64,000 nucleotides of DNA from Arthrobacter sp. 9V (GTDB lineage Bacteria; Actinomycetota; Actinomycetes; Actinomycetales; Micrococcaceae): contig NZ_LR732912.1 of assembly GCF_902506065.1 (NCBI RefSeq), positions 1,813,983 to 1,877,982 of the forward strand, read 5' to 3'. The notes under the pieces are model-generated. The model saw only the letters and a list, made by a program, of their open reading frames with translations. It did no database searches and was not told where the DNA came from. A program made the translations under genes and the position numbers. Every line of letters begins with the position of its first letter. Position 1 is the first letter of the stretch. Below are positions 46,225 to 55,783 of this stretch, piece after piece.

Positions 46225-46989
46225 ATGTGTGGACGCTATGTGATGGCTCGTGCGGTGGGGGATTTGCTCGCCGATTTCGATGCCGAACTTGAAAACGAGA
46301 TTGCGCTGGAGAAGTCATGGAACGTGGCACCGACCGATGCCGTTCCCATTGTGCTTGAGCGGCTGGTTGACGATGCCGTGAAACGGCAGCTTCATGTGGC
46401 GAAGTGGGGCCTGGTTCCCTCATGGGCCAAGGACCCCAAGGGTGGTGCGCGGCTGATCAATGCCAGGAGTGAGACGCTGCTGGAGAAGCCGTCTTTCAAG
46501 AAGGCCGCTGTGGCCAGGCGTTGCGCGGTTCCGGCGGATGGCTATTACGAGTGGAAAAAGGGTGAGGGGAAGAACAAGCAACCCTATTATGTGCACCCGG
46601 GGGGTGGGCATGGTCTGGTTTTTGCGGGCTTGTATGAGTGGTGGCGGGATCAGTCGGCATCCGATGATGATCCGGGGCGTTGGTTGTTGTCCATGTCCAT
46701 CCTCACTGCCGATACCCCTACGGTTGATGAGGCGAAGACCCGGCGCAGTGCTTCGGTGTTTGACGAACTGACGTCACTTCATGACCGCGTTCCGTTGCCC
46801 ATGAGCACTGAGACGATGGAAGCGTGGTTGGATCCGCGGGAGAAAGACGCCCAAGGGTTGGTGGATCTGGTCCGTTCCCGGGCACACGACGCCGCGGCTG
46901 GGTGGACGTTGGACGCGGTGGGCGCCGCGGTGGGTAATGTCCGCAATAACTCACCGGAACTTATTGAACCGGTGGAAGCGCTCTTTTAG
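46225..46989 (+). CDS. SRAP-family (YedK/HMCES) abasic-site DNA-crosslinking protein
   Basis: A 254-residue SOS-response-associated peptidase. The mature start MCGRYVMA exposes catalytic C2 after methionine removal, which fixes ATG 46225 over the longer frame; NARSET, GYYEWKK and HDRVPLPM supply the conserved Asn, Glu and His. It forms a thiazolidine link with abasic sites in single-stranded DNA and shields them. No LexA box is seen directly upstream. Confidence 0.95.
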   Translation: MCGRYVMARAVGDLLADFDAELENEIALEKSWNVAPTDAVPIVLERLVDDAVKRQLHVAKWGLVPSWAKDPKGGARLINARSETLLEKPSFKKAAVARRCAVPADGYYEWKKGEGKNKQPYYVHPGGGHGLVFAGLYEWWRDQSASDDDPGRWLLSMSILTADTPTVDEAKTRRSASVFDELTSLHDRVPLPMSTETMEAWLDPREKDAQGLVDLVRSRAHDAAAGWTLDAVGAAVGNVRNNSPELIEPVEALF

Positions 46990-46992
46990 GGG

Positions 46993-47382
46993 TCAGAGAG
47001 CTTCGGTGACGGGCACGCCGGATTGGAACTCCCGGCCGTCGGCTTCGCTGAAGCCTGTCATGACATGGCCTTTGCTGAGTCCGTGGATGGCCGACATCGG
47101 GAAGTTCCCGGTGATGACGTTTCCGGAATGCTCCACGCCCTTGATGTCGTAGTTCTCCTCCGCGCTGAGGGAGTGGTTGAAGGAATAGAAGGAGATCGCC
47201 TCGCCGTTCATGAACTCGATGCCGAGCCTGCGCTGTGAGGAATAGTCCTCGCTGGCAGCAACAAGGCCCACGACGTAAGCGCCGGAGCCTGGTATGTTGC
47301 CATCGATTTCAAACCGTGCCACGAGGTTGTCCTCTTCGGCGGAGATATTGACCTGCTTCAGGAGTGCGTCATTGGTGCTCAT
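46993..47382 (-). CDS. Hypothetical beta-rich protein
   Basis: A 129-residue soluble acidic protein (RFEIDGNIPGSGAYVVGLVAA, GVEHSGNVITGNFPMS) with no signal or membrane segment. It looks beta-strand-rich; no known motif. ATG 47382 begins MSTNDALLK. It is convergent to the SRAP gene with three bases between stops. Confidence 0.7.
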   Translation of the reverse strand: MSTNDALLKQVNISAEEDNLVARFEIDGNIPGSGAYVVGLVAASEDYSSQRRLGIEFMNGEAISFYSFNHSLSAEENYDIKGVEHSGNVITGNFPMSAIHGLSKGHVMTGFSEADGREFQSGVPVTEAL

Positions 47383-47428
47383 GCCACAATCCTGCTCTGC
47401 GGACCGGCTGGCGTCCACCCCTTGGCTC

Positions 47429-47965
47429 TCATCCTTCCAAGAGTCGCCGGATGCTCCTCGCCACGGCGGCACGGTCAATATCCTGCCCTTCACGGGCGGT
47501 CAGCAGGTGCATCGCCAGGCCGTCGCTGTAGTCGGATACGGACTCTGCCCGGTCCCGTGCCTCTGATATATCCAGGGCTTCGAGCAGTTGTGCCAGCGCC
47601 GATACCAGGCGCTCGTGCCCGGCGGCCACAACGCCGGGCTGGTCCAGGGCGAAGGCGAATCTGGCGCGGGTCAGTTCGGCGTTCTCCTGCGCGAGCCCCA
47701 ATACTGCTTCGGCGATCTGCCCGGCCAAGGCGGCTACCGACGTCGGGATGACCATTCCACCCTGCTGCAGCAGAAGGCGGTCGCGTTCTTCAACGCGGTC
47801 GACGGCGGCGCCCATCAGTGCGGCGCGGTTGCGGAAATAGTTCGAGGTAGTTCCTACGGCAACGCCGGCTTGAGCGTCGACGGCACGGTGGGTGAGTCCC
47901 TTCAGGCCTTTGGCGGCAACAACGGCCAGGGCGGCGTCGGCAAGTTCTGTTCGGCGGTCCGGCAT
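47429..47965 (-). CDS. TetR-family transcriptional regulator
   Basis: A 178-residue TetR repressor with a typical helix-turn-helix (residues about 5-50; LTHRAVDAQAGVAVGTTSNYF) and a C-terminal ligand domain. It is divergent from the FAD monooxygenase, 58 bases between starts, sharing the palindrome at 47995-48010. It probably represses that monooxygenase and itself. Confidence 0.93.
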   Translation of the reverse strand: MPDRRTELADAALAVVAAKGLKGLTHRAVDAQAGVAVGTTSNYFRNRAALMGAAVDRVEERDRLLLQQGGMVIPTSVAALAGQIAEAVLGLAQENAELTRARFAFALDQPGVVAAGHERLVSALAQLLEALDISEARDRAESVSDYSDGLAMHLLTAREGQDIDRAAVARSIRRLLEG

Positions 47966-47994
47966 GGCGAAAGTCTAGCTTCAACCCCTATGGA

Positions 47995-48010
47995 TACTAC
48001 AAATGTAGTA
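47995..48010. promoter_or_regulatory. TetR operator candidate between divergent genes
   Basis: TACTACA-AA-TGTAGTA, a perfect 7+7 palindrome in the 58-bp gap. Its centre is about 21 bases before the monooxygenase start and 37 from the TetR start. Confidence 0.7.
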
Positions 48011-48023
48011 GTACAGTGAGCCA

Positions 48024-49079
48024 ATGGAAAAAGTGGACATCATTGGTGGAGGAATCGCTGGACTGGCGCTCGCAGGCATGCTGGACCCCGGCAAATTCGA
48101 GGTCACCATCTTCGAGCAGAGACCTGAACTCCCCGCTGTCGGCACAACACTGGCCATGTGGCCCGAAGCGCAGCAGGCGCTCTCAAAGCTTGGGCTCCTT
48201 GGCGCCGTCCGGAGCCGCGGCGCCATCATCAAAACCGGGGCACTTCGCAGACCGTCGGGAGAACCCCTGCTCTCCATGGAAGGCGAAGGGCTGGTAGGAA
48301 TATCCCGGCCCGAGCTCCTGAAGCTTTTGGACAGTGCAGTTCCCCGCTCTGTGCACCGGGAAGCAGGCAGGGTGGAGCGCCTGCCGGATGTTGCAGGCTT
48401 GACCGTGGGGGCGGACGGGGTCAACAGCGTGGTTCGGCGGGAACTCCTGGGAAGGCAAAGCGCAGCCAGGCCCACACCGTTCCTGGCCGTCAGGGGTGTC
48501 ATTCCCGGAACCCCGCACAAAGAGGACATCGGCGAATACTGGGGGCGTGGTCAAATATTCGGGCTGGCCCCGGCCGGAGGCGGGAGCAACTGGTATGCCT
48601 CCTTCCGCTCGGACCTTGGGCCGGAAAAAGTAGACGTCGCCGAGGCCCTTGAAGTGACCAGAAACCGCTACGCAAACCACTCTCGCGCTGTTCAGGATGT
48701 ACTCGCAAAAGCCACCCCGGAAACCTCCCTGGCCCAACGGATCTGGATTTCACCACCCCTGGCGCACTACGCGCAGGGGAATACTGTGCTGGTGGGGGAC
48801 GCCGCCCATGCCATGACCCCCAACCTGGGACGGGGCGCCTGCGAAGCGTTGATCGATGCCGTGACGCTGGGAGGACTTCTGAACGAGCTGCCCAGGGAAG
48901 AGGCGCTCGCGGCTTATGGCAGAAAGAGGGTCATCCGCACGCAACTACTTCGGATTGCTTCATCCCTCATGGGGAACGTGGCGCTCGCCCGGAGTGCACA
49001 ACCGATGCGCGACGCCTTGATCAAACAGGTGGGGAAGCGGGTGTCGCGAACCCGGGAGAAGGCGCAAACTTCGAAGTAG
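48024..49079 (+). CDS. FAD-dependent monooxygenase (PHBH-like)
   Basis: A 351-residue class A flavoprotein monooxygenase: GG(I)AGLALAG dinucleotide motif in VDIIGGGIAGLALAGML, the DG-like segment LTVGADGVNSVVRREL, and the FAD-ribityl motif VLVGDAAHAMTPNLGRGAC. It is shorter than PHBH because the C-terminal domain is reduced. The substrate is probably aromatic or a drug-like compound. A TetR repressor is divergent from it. Confidence 0.92.
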   Translation: MEKVDIIGGGIAGLALAGMLDPGKFEVTIFEQRPELPAVGTTLAMWPEAQQALSKLGLLGAVRSRGAIIKTGALRRPSGEPLLSMEGEGLVGISRPELLKLLDSAVPRSVHREAGRVERLPDVAGLTVGADGVNSVVRRELLGRQSAARPTPFLAVRGVIPGTPHKEDIGEYWGRGQIFGLAPAGGGSNWYASFRSDLGPEKVDVAEALEVTRNRYANHSRAVQDVLAKATPETSLAQRIWISPPLAHYAQGNTVLVGDAAHAMTPNLGRGACEALIDAVTLGGLLNELPREEALAAYGRKRVIRTQLLRIASSLMGNVALARSAQPMRDALIKQVGKRVSRTREKAQTSK

Positions 49080-49113
49080 GTTTTGCCGGAGCGTCAGCGT
49101 AAACTGGATTTAT

Positions 49114-49129
49114 TCGAACATACTTTCGA
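49114..49129 (+). promoter_or_regulatory. LexA (SOS) box
   Basis: TCGAAC-ATAC-TTTCGA matches the actinobacterial LexA palindrome TCGAACNNNNGTTCGA with one mismatch. It sits 47 bases before the DUF6504 start and should control DUF6504-dnaE2. Confidence 0.8.
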
Positions 49130-49160
49130 ATCAGGTTTTCCGGCGTGAAGAGGTGAAAAT

Positions 49161-49505
49161 ATGGGGCTGTTCAGTGAATCAATAGCTGTGAACTGCACGG
49201 ACACAGGCCAGCCGCAGGGAGTCCAATGGAAAGGCACACTGTACGCAGTAGCCAACAAACCTGAGCGTTGGTATGAACGCCGCCAATGGTGGGTTGAAGA
49301 AAACCGTGCCCCCCTGGGAAGCGGAGCCGGGCTGGTTGACCACGAGATCTGGCGGGTACAACTCCAACCCTCCGCAGCTGAAACAGAAACCAGCCACTCC
49401 ATCACGCTGGACCTCGTCCGCCACCTGGGCAGCGGCCGCTGGAGACTCCTGCGCATCCACGACGCCGCGCCATCCCGCGCCGTAGAACCCGAAGAAGCAG
49501 CGTGA
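49161..49505 (+). CDS. DUF6504 family protein
   Basis: A 114-residue protein (MGLFSESIAVNCTDTG..., RWYERRQWWVEENRA, RIHDAAPSRA). DUF6504 proteins are encoded in SOS-inducible actinobacterial mutasome operons with dnaE2; function unknown. It begins 31 bases after the LexA box, and dnaE2 follows after three bases. Its codon use is C/A-rich and G-poor, like the first third of dnaE2. Confidence 0.82.
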   Translation: MGLFSESIAVNCTDTGQPQGVQWKGTLYAVANKPERWYERRQWWVEENRAPLGSGAGLVDHEIWRVQLQPSAAETETSHSITLDLVRHLGSGRWRLLRIHDAAPSRAVEPEEAA

Positions 49506-49508
49506 ACC

Positions 49509-52500
49509 TTGAGCTTTACCCACCTGCACGTCTCCACAGCCTTCAGCGCACACTACGGCGTCTCCTGGCCTGAAGAACTGGCCCAAACAGCAGCAACAGA
49601 CGGAGCCACGGCTCTCGCCTGCACAGACCGTGATGGCCTGTACGGCACCATCAAACACCTCAAAGCGTGCATGGACGCAGGCATCCACCCCATCGTCGGG
49701 GTAGACCTCGCAGTATTCGACGACGACGGCGACCACCGCACACAAGTCTCCGGCCGCGTCGTCGTACTCGCCCACGGAAACAACAACGGCGCCGGATACA
49801 GGGCACTATGCCGCCTCATATCCGACGCCCATGCACGCACCTCAGGAAAAGCCGGCGGAACAATCCCCGTTGCAGTCACACGCGGAGAACTCGCCTCAAG
49901 AACCCTCCACCCCAAAACCCTCAAACCAGTCCTCACCGTACTCATAGGACCAGACTCCGATGTAGGCCGAGCCATGGGAGGCCGCAAATACCTCAAACCC
50001 AGAACCCTCTTCAAACAATGGATCGACGCCATGCCTCCCGGCACCATGGTGGCCGAAGTCGTCTCCCACCTCAGCGCCCCGGGAGAACCACTCAGCACAG
50101 CCCACGCAGTACGAATGCTCAAGCTCGCCCTCGAATACAACATCCCCGCAATACTCAGCAACGCCGTCCGCTACTGCGCACAGGACGGCGCCGCCACCGC
50201 AGACGTCCTCGACTCCGCCCGCACCCTCAAATCCCTTCCGGAACTCTCCACAGAACCCCTCCTCCAACCAACAGGACAGGGATGGCTGAAAACCCCTCAG
50301 CAAATGCTCCAACTCGCCAAAGAGATCATGAACTCCGCAGGCCAAGGAAAAGCGGACCTCACCAAGCTCCTCTCAAACACCGAAGCGCTCGCAGACAAAT
50401 GCCGCATCGACCCCATCCTGGACATGGGTTGGAAAAGGCCGGTAGTCCCCGAAGCCTCCATCATCGGCATCGATGCAGACCCCATGGTGGAACTTTCCCA
50501 ACGCTGCGAAGCAGGAATCAACAGACGCTTCCCCGGCATCAACGGGGATGCAGAAAAGCAACTGCACTCGCGGTTGGAGCATGAGCTGGGGATCATCAGC
50601 CGGCTCGGGTTTGCCTCGTACTTCCTCACAGTGGCAGAGGTTTCAAGGATGATCCTCGATATGGGTGTGCGGGTAGCCGCCCGGGGATCCGGCGCTTCAA
50701 GCCTTGTCAATTACCTGATCGATATCAGCCAGGTTGACCCGATACGCCACGACCTCATTTTCGAACGTTTTCTCTCCGGTCGTCGGTCAACCCTTCCTGA
50801 CATCGATATTGATGTGGAAAGTGCCGAAAGGCACAACGTCTACCGAAAGATTTTTGACCGATTCGGGGCCGAGCGCGTCACCTTGATGAGCATGCAAAAC
50901 GGGTACAGGGCGCGTGGTGCCGTGAGGGATGCCGGTATGGCCTTGGGAATGCCGGACGAGGAAGTCGGTGAGATTGCCAAGCAACTGTGGAGATTCTCTG
51001 CACGCAAATTCAGGGAAGCCCTGGTGGAGAAGCCCGAGCTTCGGGATTTTGCCGGCCGGGTGGAGCGGGGAGCCCTGGAGGAGAATCAACAGTTGGATCT
51101 GTTGGTGGATCTCACCGAAAGGCTGGATCGTCTGCCCCGGCATATTTCAATGCATCCCTGCGGAGTGATCTTGGGAGATGCCACTCTCCTGGATAGAACC
51201 CCTGTCCAACCCAGCGGGTTGGGCCTGCCCATGAGCCAATTCGATAAACACGACATGGATCCCATGGGGATGCTCAAGCTGGATGTCTTGGGCGTCCGGA
51301 TGCAGAGTGCAATGGCCTTCGCTGTCCGGGAAGTGATTCGTCTTCATCCCTCCAAAGCTGAAGTGGTCGCAGCAGGGAAGCACCCGGTGGAGCCAGGTGG
51401 AAGTGGTCCTGACTACATTGCTCCTGACGGCAGGATTGACCTCAACTCCGTTCCATTCGACGATGAACCCACCTATGAACTGATCCGCAGTACCCACACA
51501 CTTGGTTGTTTCCAAATCGAATCACCGGGACAGCGTGAACTCATTGGCAAGATGGCTCCCAGGGAATTCAACGACCTCATCATCGATATCTCCCTTTTCA
51601 GGCCCGGACCCATGAAGTCGGATATGGTGCGGCCCTTCCTGGAGCACCGGCACGGCTTTGCTCCTGAGATTTATCCCCATCAAGACCTCAAACCCGTCCT
51701 CCAGGAAACGCACGGGGTGACCGTTTTCCATGAGCAGATCCTGAAGACCTTCCACGTCATGACCGATTGCGGTTTGGACAGGGCTGACGAGTTTCGCCGC
51801 GCCCTTGGTGACGAAGTGCATGAGCCGGGAGTAGAGAAGTACTTCAGACGAGAAGCAATAAAGAAGTACTCACCCGAAGTAGTGGATAAAGTCTGGGGAA
51901 CGCTGAAAGCCTTCGGCAGTTTTGGCTTCTGTAAGGCCCATGGCGCTGCCTTTGCCGTACCTACCTATCAATCGGCCTGGCTCAAAGCCCACCATCCGGA
52001 GGCCTTTCTGGCAGGGCTATGGGAACACGATCCCGGGATGTATCCCAAGCGGCTGCTGGTAGCTGAGGCACGACGTCTTGGCATTCCCATCCTGCCTTTG
52101 GATATCAACAGGAGCCAGGCGGAATACAGAGTGGAGAAGATCCTGCACGGCCCGGATCAGGGCAAGCTGGGCATCCGCCTGAGCCTGACGGGCATTTATG
52201 GACTTTCCGGAGCGGAACTTAAGAGGATCGTTGCCGGGCAGCCTTACGACTCCCTGGCAGACCTGCGGGCCAGGGCAAGGGTAAGTAAGCCGAACATCAA
52301 AAGACTGGCCCAGCTGGGCGCCTTTGATGCCTTGCATAAGGACTCCGGTGGAAAAGCCAACCGTGCTGACTTGGTGCACCATTTGCAGGCCCTGCAAAGC
52401 AGCGCCACCAAAAAAGCTCCGGATGTCATTGAGGGCCAGCTGTCATTTGCCCTGGGTGATGTTGAATTGAGAAACCTTGCTCCCGAACTTCCTGAGCCAA

Positions 52501-53009
52501 CCATGGTGGATAACGTCAGGGCAGAACTTGATCTCATGGCTGTGGACGTCAGTGAACACTTGATGGAAAGCCATCGACCCCTCTTGGACAAACTGGGGGT
52601 CACAACTGCCGATAAGCTCCTGGGCTTACGCAACGGAACCGAAGTCCTGGTGGCAGGGGTCCGGGTTGCCACCCAGACCCCTCCCATGCGGGGCGGGCGG
52701 CGTGTTGTCTTCATCAGCATTGATGACGGCACCGGTTGTGTGGACTCTGTCTTCTTCCATGAGGCCCAGGAAGAGTCCGGACCTTTGCTGTTTGGTACCC
52801 GCCTGCTGCTGATCAGGGGAACCACCAGGCGGACCGGGCCCAAAGGGATCAGCCTTAGTGCCAGCAAAGCCTGGGACCTCAGCCGTCCCGAAGAGTTGCC
52901 CTATTCCGAGCTTCTTCCTGCTGAGGCTGGGCTATCGGACGAATACACCCGTCATGGGCCGCTCCACGGTATCTCCAGGAACCTTGCCATTACAGGTCTG
53001 GGAAGCTGA
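49509..53009 (+). CDS. dnaE2: Error-prone DNA polymerase III alpha subunit DnaE2
   Basis: A 1166-residue family C polymerase used for SOS mutagenesis. The PHP domain (about 1-200; FTHLHVSTAFSAHYGV) is followed by the palm with catalytic aspartates in TLPDIDIDVESAERHNV (about 425-440), the FGSFGFCKAHGAAFAVPTYQSAW region (about 795-818) and a C-terminal OB-like domain (RVATQTPPMRGGRRVVFISIDDGTG). The TTG start at 49509 is the best of the options; GTG 49502 is in another frame. It is regulated from the LexA box via DUF6504. Base composition changes abruptly near 50560 (finding). No imuA/imuB is adjacent. Confidence 0.95.
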   Translation: MSFTHLHVSTAFSAHYGVSWPEELAQTAATDGATALACTDRDGLYGTIKHLKACMDAGIHPIVGVDLAVFDDDGDHRTQVSGRVVVLAHGNNNGAGYRALCRLISDAHARTSGKAGGTIPVAVTRGELASRTLHPKTLKPVLTVLIGPDSDVGRAMGGRKYLKPRTLFKQWIDAMPPGTMVAEVVSHLSAPGEPLSTAHAVRMLKLALEYNIPAILSNAVRYCAQDGAATADVLDSARTLKSLPELSTEPLLQPTGQGWLKTPQQMLQLAKEIMNSAGQGKADLTKLLSNTEALADKCRIDPILDMGWKRPVVPEASIIGIDADPMVELSQRCEAGINRRFPGINGDAEKQLHSRLEHELGIISRLGFASYFLTVAEVSRMILDMGVRVAARGSGASSLVNYLIDISQVDPIRHDLIFERFLSGRRSTLPDIDIDVESAERHNVYRKIFDRFGAERVTLMSMQNGYRARGAVRDAGMALGMPDEEVGEIAKQLWRFSARKFREALVEKPELRDFAGRVERGALEENQQLDLLVDLTERLDRLPRHISMHPCGVILGDATLLDRTPVQPSGLGLPMSQFDKHDMDPMGMLKLDVLGVRMQSAMAFAVREVIRLHPSKAEVVAAGKHPVEPGGSGPDYIAPDGRIDLNSVPFDDEPTYELIRSTHTLGCFQIESPGQRELIGKMAPREFNDLIIDISLFRPGPMKSDMVRPFLEHRHGFAPEIYPHQDLKPVLQETHGVTVFHEQILKTFHVMTDCGLDRADEFRRALGDEVHEPGVEKYFRREAIKKYSPEVVDKVWGTLKAFGSFGFCKAHGAAFAVPTYQSAWLKAHHPEAFLAGLWEHDPGMYPKRLLVAEARRLGIPILPLDINRSQAEYRVEKILHGPDQGKLGIRLSLTGIYGLSGAELKRIVAGQPYDSLADLRARARVSKPNIKRLAQLGAFDALHKDSGGKANRADLVHHLQALQSSATKKAPDVIEGQLSFALGDVELRNLAPELPEPTMVDNVRAELDLMAVDVSEHLMESHRPLLDKLGVTTADKLLGLRNGTEVLVAGVRVATQTPPMRGGRRVVFISIDDGTGCVDSVFFHEAQEESGPLLFGTRLLLIRGTTRRTGPKGISLSASKAWDLSRPEELPYSELLPAEAGLSDEYTRHGPLHGISRNLAITGLGS

Positions 53010-53160
53010 ACCTGCAACAAACTCCTGCCTCGAGCAGCCCGATCCGGCCACGGCGCGCTGCTTTGGACGCCTTCACCGAAGCAGATACGATTGACGGTGG
53101 CTGGCTGTGGTCCCCGTACGCCACAAGCTATGAAGCCTTAACTATGAATAGGAGACACCC

Positions 53161-55170
53161 GTGTCAGATGCCCAACAGATCACCCTCATCGTCGATGGCG
53201 AAGAGACCAAGGTGACGGAAGGGACTACCGGCGCGGAACTCTTCTTCGAGCGCCGCGACGTCGTTGTAGCCCGTGTCAATGGTGTTCTTAAAGACTTGGA
53301 CCAGGTACTCACCGAGGGCGCTGACGTCCAAGGCGTCACCATCGATTCCCCCGACGGTCTCAACGTTCTTCGCCACTCCACAGCTCACGTCATGGCCCAG
53401 GCTGTGCAGCAGTTGCGCCCCGATGCCAAACTCGGCATCGGCCCTTACATCACTGACGGCTTCTACTTCGACTTCGACGTCGCTGAGCCGTTCACCCCTG
53501 AAGACCTGCGCACACTGGAAAAGATGATGCAAAAAATCATCAACCAGAACCAGAAATTCGTGCGTCGTGTTGTCACCGAGGACGAGGCCCGCCAAGCCAT
53601 GGCCAACGAGCCCTACAAGCTGGAGCTGTTGGGCAAGAAGAACGACTCCACGGACGCCGCGGAAGGCGTCAACGTTGAGGTCGGTGCAGGCGACATCACC
53701 ATCTACGACAATGTGGATCGCAAGAGCGGCGAGAGCATCTGGTGTGATCTTTGCCGGGGTCCTCACCTGCAAAACACCAAGATCATCTCCAACGCCTTCG
53801 CCTTGACCCGTTCTTCCGCGGCATACTGGCTCGGCAACCAGAACAACCAGCAGCTGCAGCGCATTTACGGCACGGCGTGGCCCACCAAGGAAGCCCTCAA
53901 GGCGTACCAGGAACGCATTGCCGAAGCTGAGCGCCGCGACCACCGCAAGCTCGGCGTGGAACTTGACCTCTTCTCCTTCCCCGATGAACTGGGCTCCGGC
54001 CTGCCTGTGTTCCACCCCAAGGGCGGAATCATCCGCAAGGCCATGGAGGACTACTCCCGCCAGCGCCACGTGGATGCCGGGTATGAATTCGTCTACACAC
54101 CCCACATCACCAAGGGCCACCTCTACGAGGTCTCCGGGCACCTTGACTGGTACAAGGACGGCATGTTCCCGGCGATGCAGGTGGACGCCGAATTCAACGA
54201 AGACGGCTCTGTGCGGAAGCCGGCTCAGGACTACTACCTGAAGCCGATGAACTGCCCCATGCACAACCTGATTTTCCGCTCACGGGGCCGGTCCTACCGC
54301 GAACTTCCGCTGCGGCTGTTCGAATTCGGTTCGGTATACCGCTACGAGAAGTCCGGCGTTGTGCACGGCCTGACCCGTGTCCGCGGTATGACACAGGACG
54401 ACGCCCACATCTACTGCACCCGCGAGCAGATGAAGGATGAACTCACCACTACGCTGAACTTCGTGCTGGGCCTTCTCAAGGACTACGGTCTGGATGACTT
54501 CTACTTGGAGCTCTCCACCAAGAACGAAGAGAAGTTCGTTGGTGACGATGCCGCCTGGGAAGAAGCCACCCGCACGCTTTCCGAGGTCGCTGCTGCCTCG
54601 GGTCTGGAACTGGTTCCGGATCCGGGCGGAGCAGCATTCTATGGTCCCAAGATCTCTGTCCAGGCAAAGGATGCACTTGGCAGGACCTGGCAAATGTCCA
54701 CCATCCAGTTGGACTTCAACCTGCCGGAGCGTTTCGAGCTGGAGTACCAGGCAGCCGACGGCACACGCCAGCGGCCCGTTATGATCCACCGGGCACTGTT
54801 CGGTTCCGTGGAACGCTTCATGGGCGTGCTTACCGAGCACTATGCCGGAGCCTTCCCGGCCTGGCTCGCCCCCGTCCAGGTAGTGGGCATTCCTGTGGCC
54901 GAGACCTTCAACGACTACATGTTCGACGTCGTGGGACAGCTCAAGGCGGCCGGCATCCGTGCCGAGGTGGACATCTCCTCGGACCGGTTCCCCAAGAAAA
55001 TCCGCACAGCCAGCAAGGACAAAATCCCGTTCGTCCTGATTGCAGGTGGAGAGGACGCCGAAGCCGGTGCAGTGTCCTTCCGTTTCCGGGATGGCAGCCA
55101 GGACAACGGCGTTCCAGTGGCCGAGGCGGTCCGAAGGATCGTTGACGCCGTCAAGAACCGCGAGAGCTGA
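53161..55170 (+). CDS. thrS: Threonyl-tRNA synthetase
   Basis: A 669-residue class II synthetase: TGS domain (about 1-65), editing domain with [11 protein letters not shown] and HxxxH-type Zn site, catalytic core with [20 protein letters not shown] and [15 protein letters not shown], and a C-terminal anticodon domain. GTG 53161 follows AGGAGA. The upstream 150 bases carry TTGACG (53091-53096), a possible -35, but no T-box is recognisable. It heads thrS-HIT-pgsA, as in M. tuberculosis Rv2614c-Rv2612c. Confidence 0.97.
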   Translation: MSDAQQITLIVDGEETKVTEGTTGAELFFERRDVVVARVNGVLKDLDQVLTEGADVQGVTIDSPDGLNVLRHSTAHVMAQAVQQLRPDAKLGIGPYITDGFYFDFDVAEPFTPEDLRTLEKMMQKIINQNQKFVRRVVTEDEARQAMANEPYKLELLGKKNDSTDAAEGVNVEVGAGDITIYDNVDRKSGESIWCDLCRGPHLQNTKIISNAFALTRSSAAYWLGNQNNQQLQRIYGTAWPTKEALKAYQERIAEAERRDHRKLGVELDLFSFPDELGSGLPVFHPKGGIIRKAMEDYSRQRHVDAGYEFVYTPHITKGHLYEVSGHLDWYKDGMFPAMQVDAEFNEDGSVRKPAQDYYLKPMNCPMHNLIFRSRGRSYRELPLRLFEFGSVYRYEKSGVVHGLTRVRGMTQDDAHIYCTREQMKDELTTTLNFVLGLLKDYGLDDFYLELSTKNEEKFVGDDAAWEEATRTLSEVAAASGLELVPDPGGAAFYGPKISVQAKDALGRTWQMSTIQLDFNLPERFELEYQAADGTRQRPVMIHRALFGSVERFMGVLTEHYAGAFPAWLAPVQVVGIPVAETFNDYMFDVVGQLKAAGIRAEVDISSDRFPKKIRTASKDKIPFVLIAGGEDAEAGAVSFRFRDGSQDNGVPVAEAVRRIVDAVKNRES

Positions 55171-55189
55171 CGGAACGGAAACAAAGACG

Positions 55190-55783
55190 GTGCAGGAGAA
55201 CACAGGCGCGGCACATGACCTACCGGGTGACGCCGACGTAACCGATGACTTCGGATTGGCGGGCGTACCGGATGCTTTTCAGCGCCTGTGGACTCCGCAC
55301 CGGATGGCTTACATCAAGGGCGGGCAGGATCAATTCAAAAACAAGGATGATTGCCCGTTCTGTGTAGGACCAACCCGCTCGGACGAGGAATCCCTGATCG
55401 TGCATCGGGGAAGGACCTGCTACGTTGTCCTCAACCTGTTCCCCTACAATCCCGGTCATCTGTTGATCTGCCCTTACCGGCACGTCCCCGACTACACAGA
55501 CATCACCGTGGAGGAAACGGCCGAGTTCGCTGAACTTACGCAGACGGCGATGCGCGTGCTGCGGAAGGTTTCGAATCCGAGCGGCTTCAACCTCGGCATG
55601 AACCAAGGCGTGACCGGAGGTGCCGGCATCGCCGCGCATCTCCACCAGCATGTGGTTCCGCGCTGGGGCGGGGACGGAAACTTCTTCCCCATCATCGCCC
55701 AGACCAAGGCCATCACGCAGACACTCGATGAGGTCCGCAAGCTTGTGGCCGAAGCCTGGCCGGGGGAGTCGAATGCTCAATAG
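55190..55783 (+). CDS. HIT-family nucleotide hydrolase/phosphorylase (Rv2613c-like)
   Basis: A 197-residue HIT-domain protein with the histidine triad in AAHLHQHVVPRW (about 149-160) and a CPFCVGP zinc-type motif near residue 59. The M. tuberculosis equivalent Rv2613c is an Ap4A phosphorylase, so that activity is plausible. GTG 55190 lies 19 bases after thrS. It overlaps pgsA by 11 bases. Confidence 0.9.
   Translation: MQENTGAAHDLPGDADVTDDFGLAGVPDAFQRLWTPHRMAYIKGGQDQFKNKDDCPFCVGPTRSDEESLIVHRGRTCYVVLNLFPYNPGHLLICPYRHVPDYTDITVEETAEFAELTQTAMRVLRKVSNPSGFNLGMNQGVTGGAGIAAHLHQHVVPRWGGDGNFFPIIAQTKAITQTLDEVRKLVAEAWPGESNAQ

Noticed and set aside
53010..53160. T-box riboswitch upstream of thrS
   Set aside because: No specifier loop, T-box sequence (TGGNACC-type) or terminator/antiterminator pair was seen in the 151-base gap.
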